NCBI RefSeq assembly: GCF_900459225.1
Contig: NZ_UHFH01000003.1
Span: forward strand, 1,591,001 to 1,655,000
Source: Streptococcus dysgalactiae subsp. dysgalactiae
GTDB taxonomy: Bacteria > Bacillota > Bacilli > Lactobacillales > Streptococcaceae
Direction of reading: 5' to 3'
Length of the DNA stretch: 64,000 bases
The notes under the pieces were generated by a model that ran no database searches, had not been told where the DNA came from, and saw nothing but the letters and a program-made list of their open reading frames with translations. Of the stretch, positions 26,897 through 34,600 are shown piece by piece. The position numbers and the translations under genes are program-made. Each line of letters begins with the position of its first letter. Within the stretch, counting starts at the first letter, position 1.

Positions 26897-27595
26897 TTAT
26901 ACCCTTTCTTTCTTTATTATTTCCATAAACAAATCTTCCAAATGAGACTCTCTCATATTGTTTGGACCTTCATAACAAAGTCGCCCTTTATTGATTATTC
27001 CAACTTTATCAGCAACTTGTTGAACCTCACTTAAAATATGACTTGATAAGATGATTGTTATTCCTTGTTCTGCAAATTTTCTGATTAATACTCTTAACTC
27101 CTGTATCCCTATTGGATCTAGACCATTTGTCGGTTCATCAAGAATCAGAAGTTGAGGATTATTAATTAAAGCCATCGCTATCCCAAGCCTTTGTTTCATC
27201 CCTAGAGAGAACTCCTTTGCTTTTTTATTTCCTGTATCTTGAAGAGAAACAATACGTAATACTTCATCGATTTTTGACTTATCAATACCCAATAATGTTG
27301 TTAATACTTCCAAATTTTCAGTAGCCGTTAGATTTGGATAGATGGCAGGATTTTCAATAATGGCTCCTATTTTCCTTAAATCCTTACCGCTTAATGTATT
27401 TCCATCAAATAAAATTTCTCCAGAGTTAGGTTGAATGACTTTAGTAATTAATTTTAGTAACGTTGACTTTCCTGCTCCGTTTGGTCCGAGTAAGCCGTAA
27501 ACACTACCCTTTTCAACATTTATAGATACTTTATCTAAAACAGTCTGTTTTCGATATATCTTTGTTAAGTTTTTTGTCTCAATAATGTTACTCAT
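26897..27595 (-). CDS. LanF-like ABC ATPase (lantibiotic immunity)
   Basis: Start ATG 27595 is supported by AATAGGAGG; the longer frame to 27685 lacks a site. The 232-residue ATPase has Walker A GPNGAGKST, signature FSLGMKQR (LanF/BcrA type) and Walker B LLILDEPTNGLDP. It is the first gene of a five-gene operon, ATPase-permease-permease-regulator-kinase, all tightly spaced or overlapping. Confidence 0.9.
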   Translation of the reverse strand: MSNIIETKNLTKIYRKQTVLDKVSINVEKGSVYGLLGPNGAGKSTLLKLITKVIQPNSGEILFDGNTLSGKDLRKIGAIIENPAIYPNLTATENLEVLTTLLGIDKSKIDEVLRIVSLQDTGNKKAKEFSLGMKQRLGIAMALINNPQLLILDEPTNGLDPIGIQELRVLIRKFAEQGITIILSSHILSEVQQVADKVGIINKGRLCYEGPNNMRESHLEDLFMEIIKKERV

Positions 27596-27747
27596 AATAT
27601 AGCCTCCTATTTTAGTAGGTATAGTATAAATAAAAAAAATAACTAAATTATAACTAAGAAGTTGTTCCGAAAAATTTTTTAACACCTATAAAATTATTCT
27701 TAAAGCTTTAATGAGTTTTTCCACTATTTTATTTTTTCTACAGCTAT

Positions 27748-27956
27748 GTTTTTGTTCGAGATTTGTTCTAGAACATGTTACCTTCTAAGTTAATTCATAA
27801 AAATAAAAATCGATAAATTCCTTGATGATACAAGTTCTTTTTAATTAATAAATAAACTTTAATGAGCTATTATTACTTGTAGGGGGTATAAATAACATGT
27901 CGAAAACCTTGTTTTATCAAGGTTTTTTGATTTTTGGTCAACTTTTGGTCAACCTT
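27748..27956. other. Att-like module 5, adjacent to the integrase gene
   Basis: The left edge has TTTGTTCGAGATTTGTTCTA; the middle has GATAAATTCCTTGAT (27812-27826); then TGTAGGGGGTA, the hairpin AAAACCTTG/CAAGGTTTT with T-run, and the tandem TTTTGGTCAAC twice directly before the integrase stop codon. Paired short repeats next to int are typical integrase arm-binding sites, which supports reading all six modules as attachment-site relatives. Confidence 0.6.
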
Positions 27957-27965
27957 TTGATAAGT

Positions 27966-28940
27966 CTAACTTGTTTTTAGAAAATTCCTTATCTTATTAT
28001 TTTCATTTTCTGCTTTTTCTTTAATAAGATGTCCATATGTCTCAGTGATTTGCTTTATATCCTTATGTCCCATATTTTCTGCAACTACCCAAATATCTAT
28101 ACCATACGCTAATAAAATACTCGCGTACGTATGCCTTATTCCTGTTGAACTCAGATTATAAGGTTCAATTTTCAGACTGTGTAATAGTTGTCTCAAATGC
28201 TTATTAACACTGTTATTGGTAGGAACACCAGAGTGAATATTATAGAATAAAAACTGTTCCCTATTTTCAATTTCTTTCTGATTAAAGATTTCTTTTTGTT
28301 CAATCTTCAACTTTTTAAGAACTGTGAGGGTGGCATCATCAATAGGTATAGACCTTACTGAGGTCTCAGTTTTAGGTGGCTTCCATTCATAGGAAATACT
28401 ATCGTAACGTCTATAAGTTCTGATTTCCTTATCTCTCCAGTCAATACGGTCCCATGTTAATCCTAGAACCTCACCAAACCGAAGGCCTGTTTTTAGTTGT
28501 ATATATAGTAGATAAGGGATTACAGATTTTTTGTAGTCTAAACAATTGACTAGAAAATTCAGTAACTTTTGATAAACAGCTAAACTTTGTAGTGACTTTT
28601 CTTTTTTAGTTTTTGAATTATCAATACCACTAATAATAACACCATTAGTAAAATCATAAATTTCTATCCTGTCTCTTTTGGCAAAATTAATAACTTTTCT
28701 AACTTCTGAGTTCAATCGTCTAACAGTATTAGCTGATACTTTCTCTGCGTACAAATTTATAAAAGCTTGATATTGACTTGCCTTTATAGACATAGCAGGT
28801 GCGTTACCAAAGAAATCTTTAATTTTCTGTCCTCTTAGTTTGTGTTTATAAAAAGTTGTCTCGGCTTTATTTGTAGGTAAAATATTGGACCCAAACCATG
28901 CCTCCCATAAGTTATAAAGAGAAACAGTTTTATCAATCAC
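27966..28940 (-). CDS. Tyrosine recombinase/integrase, probably N-terminally shortened
   Basis: The 324-residue protein has the core-binding region (about 10-110) and catalytic domain. Visible are the first Arg in GLRFGEVLGL, the second Arg in GIRHTYAS, GHKDI and the Tyr of ETYGHL. The usual HxLR histidine is replaced, the sequence reading STGIRHT. The N-terminal arm-binding (AP2-like) domain usual in ICE/phage integrases of about 380 residues is missing or very short. It may be inactive or weak. It lies beside att-like module 5. Confidence 0.8.
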   Translation of the reverse strand: MIDKTVSLYNLWEAWFGSNILPTNKAETTFYKHKLRGQKIKDFFGNAPAMSIKASQYQAFINLYAEKVSANTVRRLNSEVRKVINFAKRDRIEIYDFTNGVIISGIDNSKTKKEKSLQSLAVYQKLLNFLVNCLDYKKSVIPYLLYIQLKTGLRFGEVLGLTWDRIDWRDKEIRTYRRYDSISYEWKPPKTETSVRSIPIDDATLTVLKKLKIEQKEIFNQKEIENREQFLFYNIHSGVPTNNSVNKHLRQLLHSLKIEPYNLSSTGIRHTYASILLAYGIDIWVVAENMGHKDIKQITETYGHLIKEKAENENNKIRNFLKTS

Positions 28941-29029
28941 ATTATTGCTAACAGATATGTGCTTGCATCTTTATAAAAGACTTTTTTGAATTTTTGTGAC
29001 TGCTTGTTATAAATGTGTCTCGTACTCAT

Positions 29030-29377
29030 TTACTTTGTTTTAATTTCAACGCGATCAGCAGCGTACCAACCACCCTTAGCGGTTTCTCCACCGCGAACAT
29101 TGAAAAATGTAAGTTGCGTTCCCAGCTTCACATCTACTTTATTAGTTGTTTTGATAGCGTATTCCATATTTCCTGCTCCATTTGAATCGATGGTATCAAT
29201 AATATAATATCTATATTTATTATCATCAGTTTGCTCTATCGATCCCGTAGATACGACTGCCATTTTTTCAATAACTAATGTAGTATAAGCATTACCTGTT
29301 TTTTCGCTAATATACTCTTTTTTTATTGCTAAACGCTTTTTCACTCCGCTCGACCTTAATTTATGAATTAAAGACAT
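29030..29377 (-). CDS. Hypothetical 115-residue mobile-element protein
   Basis: The product is basic at its N-terminus and beta-rich, ending GGWYAADRVEIKTK; it recalls small single-strand-binding or YdcP-like accessory proteins of streptococcal elements, but I do not recognise a family. The start ATG has no good ribosome site and lies where a plus-strand coding remnant ends abruptly, so the true N-terminus may have been lost in a deletion. Confidence 0.45.
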   Translation of the reverse strand: MSLIHKLRSSGVKKRLAIKKEYISEKTGNAYTTLVIEKMAVVSTGSIEQTDDNKYRYYIIDTIDSNGAGNMEYAIKTTNKVDVKLGTQLTFFNVRGGETAKGGWYAADRVEIKTK

Positions 29378-29513
29378 TTCGTTAGTTGAAGGTGCTCGTT
29401 TAGCCGATGATCCTCTTCAAGTCATTTCTTCACTTGAATACCAACTTGCAAAAGGACGGTTAGATGCACCTAACAAATGTCACTATTATAGTTGTAAAAA
29501 AGATAATTCTTAA
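29366..29513 (+). pseudogene. C-terminal remnant of an unidentified gene
   Basis: A plus-strand frame without start codon reads VEGARLADDPLQVISSLEYQ and ends at TAA 29511-29513. The protein-like composition contrasts with the flanks. It was cut at its left by a deletion junction shared with the minus-strand gene beside it. No family is recognised. Confidence 0.35.
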
Positions 29514-29638
29514 ATAAAGAATCAAAAAGCAGATAGGACAATTAGTTTTTATATTTCCCAAATTGTCAAATTAAGCTAGACATTTTACGTAACTCAGAAA
29601 AACCTGATATGGTATGTTATAATAAAAAGGCAGAAAAG

Positions 29639-29927
29639 TTAAGACGGTGGCTCTTATTTCTGAAAGGTGGTGGTGCTTATGAATGTAGGTACTAAAATCC
29701 AAAGGGAAAGGAGCGAGTTGTTGTCGGTTTACGAGACAATGCAACTCATGCTTGGGTTTGGTAGTTTTATACTCTCACTCATTGGCTTAGTTGTTATTAT
29801 CGTAAAACTAAGCAATAAAAAATAACCGTCTCAACTTTGGTCGGTTGACGGTTATTCTTAACCAATAAACATGCCACCGTCTTAAACGGTTCTGCATTGG
29901 GTAGTTGTTTCGAACAACTGCCCTTTT
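29639..29927 (+). promoter_or_regulatory. Type I toxin locus with complementary 5' and 3' ends and double terminator
   Basis: An extended -10 (TGTTATAAT) lies just upstream. The 5' leader contains TTAAGACGGTGGC (29639-29651), and the perfect complement GCCACCGTCTTAA lies at 29873-29885. Between them are the toxin ORF and hairpin AATAACCGTC/GACGGTTATT (29821-29856). A second terminator GGGTAGTTGTT/AACAACTGCCC plus TTTT lies at 29899-29927. Long-range end pairing is a known way of keeping type I toxin mRNA untranslated, or the 3' part may encode an RNA antitoxin on the opposite strand. Confidence 0.6.
29721..29825 (+). CDS. Holin-like type I toxin peptide
   Basis: From TTG 29721, preceded by AAAGGAG, the peptide has 34 residues: SVYETMQLMLGFGSFILSLI, a short hydrophobic helix, then a basic tail. 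It fits the putative holin-like toxin family (BsrG/TxpA-like), whose members begin SVYETL with a single helix and depolarise the membrane. An in-frame ATG at 29679 would add 14 charged residues but lacks a good ribosome site. Confidence 0.7.
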   Translation: MSVYETMQLMLGFGSFILSLIGLVVIIVKLSNKK

Positions 29928-29990
29928 CTATTTTCATTATAACCCTTATCTCCAAATTAAGCAACTATTTGATAATGTCACAATAAAATA

Positions 29991-30347
29991 CTATTCTTTT
30001 CCTACTTCTTTATAACCATATTTTTTCAATGCTTCCTCACAAGCTTTTGATCCCTTTTTATAAAAATCACTTTCTACACCAGTAAAATTTGTTGTCAATT
30101 TTCCATCCTTATAACTATATTTTTCAGAACCAAATTTACTTTCAATAATTTTTAACTCTGAATCAATTTTTATGGAATAACCGCCTTCTGATTCAACATA
30201 ACCCTTATCGCCTTTAATTGTAGCCATATGCTGATTTCTAGCATCATTAATCCAATAATATTTACCTTCAAGTGAATCATTAGAACATGCTACCAAAATT
30301 ATTGTAGATAAAGCTAGAACAATAAAACCAACTAATTTCTTTTTCAT
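29991..30347 (-). CDS. Small lipoprotein downstream of the toxin-antitoxin pair
   Basis: The 118-residue protein has a lipoprotein signal with lipobox IILVAC (Cys about 21) and a mature part starting SNDSLEGKYY. It starts 2 bp after the MazF-like toxin stop, so it is co-transcribed. A paralogue at 14437-14775 follows the dead toxin copy. Linkage of a lipoprotein to a toxin gene in both copies suggests it belongs to this module; its role is unknown. Confidence 0.7.
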   Translation of the reverse strand: MKKKLVGFIVLALSTIILVACSNDSLEGKYYWINDARNQHMATIKGDKGYVESEGGYSIKIDSELKIIESKFGSEKYSYKDGKLTTNFTGVESDFYKKGSKACEEALKKYGYKEVGKE

Positions 30348-30349
30348 AA

Positions 30350-30688
30350 CTAAACTTCCTTTGCTCTGAGAAAATCTTTTAATCTTTCAATATCTCTATC
30401 ACTTAACTTACCAATAATTTTAATATTGAATCCCTTGTCCTCTAAATCATAGTACTGAATTGTATCAATCCATGAACGCCTTTTTAAATTTGCTTTTGCC
30501 CAGTCAATAACTTCTAAATACTGACTTTTTATATTGTCAGACTTATTTTCATATTTAGTAGTTAATCTTAAAGTTTTTATTACTTCATCATTAAATTTGA
30601 CTACTACAGCAGGACGAACCTTTGAACCTGTACCATCAGAATATTCAATACGTGAAACTAATACAGAATATACCTCAATATCACTCAT
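30350..30688 (-). CDS. MazF/PemK-like type II toxin
   Basis: The 112-residue protein contains GTGSKVRPAVVVKFND, the RPxVVV strand typical of the PemK/MazF fold, and a charged helical C-terminus. Its start overlaps the antitoxin stop by 4 bp (translational coupling). It would cleave RNA when free of antitoxin. The left-hand copy at 14778-15116 has lost its antitoxin and carries a stop. Family assignment is by motif and operon layout, so moderate. Confidence 0.7.
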   Translation of the reverse strand: MSDIEVYSVLVSRIEYSDGTGSKVRPAVVVKFNDEVIKTLRLTTKYENKSDNIKSQYLEVIDWAKANLKRRSWIDTIQYYDLEDKGFNIKIIGKLSDRDIERLKDFLRAKEV

Positions 30689-30978
30689 TTAAAATATTCC
30701 TCATATTCTGAAAAATCTTCATCTCCAAAAAACGCATTTACACTTTCTGGATCACTAGCCTTAACTCGTATTCCTTTTAATTTTGTTTCTACCAAATTTT
30801 GAAATTCTTCATCAGAAACAGATGATTGATTTTTTATTTCAAAAGGAATACTTTGAGTTTTAACAGACTGAATCAAAAACATTTTTACTGCTGTACTCAT
30901 ATCCAACCCTAAGGATTGAAAAAGTTCTGTAGCATCATCTTTTAATTGATCATCAACTCTTACTGCTACTGTTGACAT
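30685..30978 (-). CDS. RelB/DinJ-family antitoxin
   Basis: The 97-residue protein has the ribbon-helix-helix start VAVRVDDQLKDDATELFQSLGLDMSTAVKMFL of RelB/DinJ antitoxins (residues 4-40) and an acidic C-terminal tail that would wrap the toxin. It normally represses its own operon. RelB with a MazF/PemK-like rather than RelE-like partner is a known but less common pairing. Confidence 0.85.
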   Translation of the reverse strand: MSTVAVRVDDQLKDDATELFQSLGLDMSTAVKMFLIQSVKTQSIPFEIKNQSSVSDEEFQNLVETKLKGIRVKASDPESVNAFFGDEDFSEYEEYFK

Positions 30979-31193
30979 AATATCACCTCAAATCATTTTT
31001 TGTATAACCATTGTATCACTAACTGCAATACAACGCAAACAAAAAAGAAAATCGTATTTCCCAGTGAAGAGACCCTAGAACACTGTCTAGTCACACTATT
31101 TAATGATTACAACTTCAAGCAAGAACAACGAGTCCACAAAGGTTTTGGTCATTGTACAGACACACTTGAAAGCCTATTTGATTAACAATCCCA

Positions 31194-31440
31194 GCTTTGC
31201 CAGTGTGTTTACACAACATTATTGACACACTCCTTTTATTTTTATAAATTCCCCTTAAATACATTTAATTACTTGAAAAGACAAACAGTCATTTTAGAAA
31301 ATTTTGCATCTAACCTTACATTTGATTACACCTAAAAATTTTAAATCAACAAAAGAGAGCCTAGGATTAACATCTTAGGCTCTAATGATACACTTCATTT
31401 ACAAATTTCAACTAAATAGGATCATTTCTTCAGTTTTATA
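31194..31440. other. Non-coding stretch with one hairpin
   Basis: No gene is convincing here. A hairpin AGAGCCTA/TAGGCTCT lies at 31355-31383 with a short T-run on the minus strand. A 61-codon plus-strand frame at 31000-31185 just left of this has no ribosome site and is probably a remnant. Confidence 0.4.
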
Positions 31441-31521
31441 GTAAGCGTCCAATAACAAGGTATATTGGATGCTTACGGAATAGGGAAGAAAATGGAAGAT
31501 ACCTCGTTATTGGACGCTTAC
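31441..31521. repeat. Triple inverted-repeat element downstream of the Rib-like gene
   Basis: The 23 bases at 31441-31463 are complementary to 31499-31521 with one mismatch, and the first 13 are also complementary to 31464-31476 with one mismatch. Two mutually exclusive hairpins can form. The unit GTAAGCGTCCAAT is not seen elsewhere in the window. Confidence 0.65.
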
Positions 31522-31530
31522 ACAAAATCA

Positions 31531-31568
31531 AAAGCCTATCGAAATTAATAATCTCGATAGGCTTTTTC
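31531..31568. terminator. Terminator downstream of the Rib-like gene
   Basis: AAAGCCTATCGA and TCGATAGGCTTT pair around a short loop, with T-run on the plus side and A-run on the other, so it can act in both directions. Confidence 0.75.
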
Positions 31569-31690
31569 AAGAATTAAACTCGAAAAATTGAAACACTTTA
31601 ATTAAGTTTGTTGGAGAGAGATACATAACTTTATTAATGTGTTCACACCAATAAATGGTGAAAAGTTTAGTGACATTTTAGGTCAAAAGA

Positions 31691-34600
31691 TTAATCCTCT
31701 TTTTTCTTAGAAACAGATAATAAACCAACTGATGATATAATTGTCAAAGCTGCAACATTAAAGAATGGAGTTGCATTCTCACCTGTTGCTGGTAGTTTAT
31801 TTCCTTTACCATTGACTTGCTGAGATTTACCTGTTGGATCATATTTATCTTTATCTGGTGTTGGTGTCACATGGATAGTTACTGTTACAGTATCTTTTGA
31901 GCCATCTGGATAAGTTACATCAACCGTTACTTTATGATCTCCAGGAACGTTAGTATCTGGACGCTCACCTACAATTGCTGGCACACCTTTAGAACCATCT
32001 GGAATTTTCACTAGGTCTGTAATTTCTTTGTCTGACACTGGAGTTCCTTGTGGCACTGTAGTCTCACCACCCGTCGGATCATACTTATCTTTATCTGGAG
32101 TTGGAGTTACATGGATAGTTACTGTCACTGTATCCTTAGTCCCATCTGGGTATGTGACCTCCACAGTAACTGGATAGTCTCCTGGCTGATCCGTATTTGG
32201 TCGCTCACCTACAATTGCTGGCACACCTTTAGAACCATCTGGAATTTTCACTAGGTCTGTAATTTCTTTGTCTGACACTGGAGTTCCTTGTGGCACTGTA
32301 GTCTCACCACCTGTCGGATCATACTTATCTTTATCTGGAGTTGGAGTTACATGGATAGTTACTGTCACTGTATCCTTAGTCCCATCTGGGTATGTGACCT
32401 CCACAGTAACTGGATAGTCTCCTGGCTGATCCGTATTTGGTCGCTCACCTACAATTGCTGGCACACCTTTAGAACCATCTGGAATTTTCACTAGGTCTGT
32501 AATTTCTTTGTCTGACACTGGAGTTCCTTGTGGCACTGTAGTCTCACCACCTGTCGGATCATACTTATCTTTATCTGGAGTTGGAGTTACATGGATAGTT
32601 ACTGTCACTGTATCCTTAGTCCCATCTGGGTATGTGACCTCCACAGTAACTGGATAGTCTCCTGGCTGATCCGTATTTGGTCGCTCACCTACAATTGCTG
32701 GCACACCTTTAGAACCATCTGGAATTTTCACTAGGTCTGTAATTTCTTTGTCTGACACTGGAGTTCCTTGTGGCACTGTAGTCTCACCACCTGTCGGATC
32801 ATACTTATCTTTATCTGGAGTTGGAGTTACATGGATAGTTACTGTCACTGTATCCTTAGTCCCATCTGGGTATGTGACCTCCACAGTAACTGGATAGTCT
32901 CCTGGCTGATCCGTATTTGGTCGCTCACCTACAATTGCTGGCACACCTTTAGAACCATCTGGAATTTTCACTAGGTCTGTAATTTCTTTGTCTGACACTG
33001 GAGTTCCTTGTGGCACTGTAGTCTCACCACCTGTCGGATCATACTTATCTTTATCTGGAGTTGGAGTTACATGGATAGTTACTGTCACTGTATCCTTAGT
33101 CCCATCTGGGTATGTGACCTCCACAGTAACTGGATAGTCTCCTGGCTGATCCGTATTTGGTCGCTCACCTACAATTGCTGGCACACCTTTAGAACCATCT
33201 GGAATTTTCACTAGGTCTGTAATTTCTTTGTCTGACACTGGAGTTCCTTGTGGCACTGTAGTCTCACCACCTGTCGGATCATACTTATCTTTATCTGGAG
33301 TTGGAGTTACATGGATAGTTACTGTCACTGTATCCTTAGTCCCATCTGGGTATGTGACCTCCACAGTAACTGGATAGTCTCCTGGCTGATCCGTATTTGG
33401 TCGCTCACCTACAATTGCTGGCACACCTTTAGAACCATCTGGAATTTTCACTAGGTCTGTAATTTCTTTGTCTGACACTGGAGTTCCTTGTGGCACTGTA
33501 GTCTCACCACCTGTCGGATCATACTTATCTTTATCTGGAGTTGGAGTTACATGGATAGTTACTGTCACTGTATCCTTAGTCCCATCTGGGTATGTGACCT
33601 CCACAGTAACTGGATAGTCTCCTGGCTGATCCGTATTTGGTCGCTCACCTACAATTGCTGGCACACCTTTAGAACCATCTGGAATTTTCACTAGGTCTGT
33701 AATTTCTTTGTCTGACACTGGAGTTCCTTGTGGCACTGTAGTCTCACCACCCGTCGGATCATACTTATCTTTATCTGGAGTTGGAGTTACATGGATAGTT
33801 ACTGTCACTGTATCCTTAGTCCCATCTGGGTATGTGACCTCCACAGTAACTGGATAGTCTCCTGGCTGATCCGTATTTGGTCGCTCACCTACAATTGCTG
33901 GCACACCTTTAGAACCATCTGGAATTTTCACTAGGTCTGTAATTTCTTTGTCTGACACTGGAGTTCCTTGTGGCACTGTAGTCTCACCACCCGTCGGATC
34001 ATACTTATCTTTATCTGGAGTTGGAGTTACATGGATAGTTACTGTCACTGTATCCTTAGTCCCATCTGGGTATGTGACCTCCACAGTAACTGGATAGTCT
34101 CCTGGCTGATCCGTATTTGGTCGCTCACCTACAATTGCTGGCACACCTTTAGAACCATCTGGAATTTTCACTAGGTCTGTAATTTCTTTGTCTGACACTG
34201 GAGTTCCTTGTGGCACTGTAGTCTCACCACCTGTCGGATCATACTTATCTTTATCTGGAGTTGGAGTTACATGGATAGTTACTGTCACTGTATCCTTAGT
34301 CCCATCTGGGTATGTGACCTCCACAGTAACTGGATAGTCTCCTGGCTGATCCGTATTTGGTCGCTCACCTACAATTGCTGGCACACCTTTAGAACCATCT
34401 GGAATTTTCACTAGGTCTGTAATTTCTTTGTCTGACACTGGAGTTCCTTGTGGCACTGTAGTCTCACCACCCGTCGGATCATACTTATCTTTATCTGGAG
34501 TTGGAGTTACATGGATAGTTACTGTCACTGTATCCTTAGTCCCATCTGGGTATGTGACCTCCACAGTAACTGGATAGTCTCCTGGCTGATCCGTATTTGG

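Noticed and set aside
31000..31185. 61-codon plus-strand frame upstream of the antitoxin gene
   Set aside because: There is no ribosome site and no recognised family; it overlaps the likely antitoxin promoter. At most a remnant.
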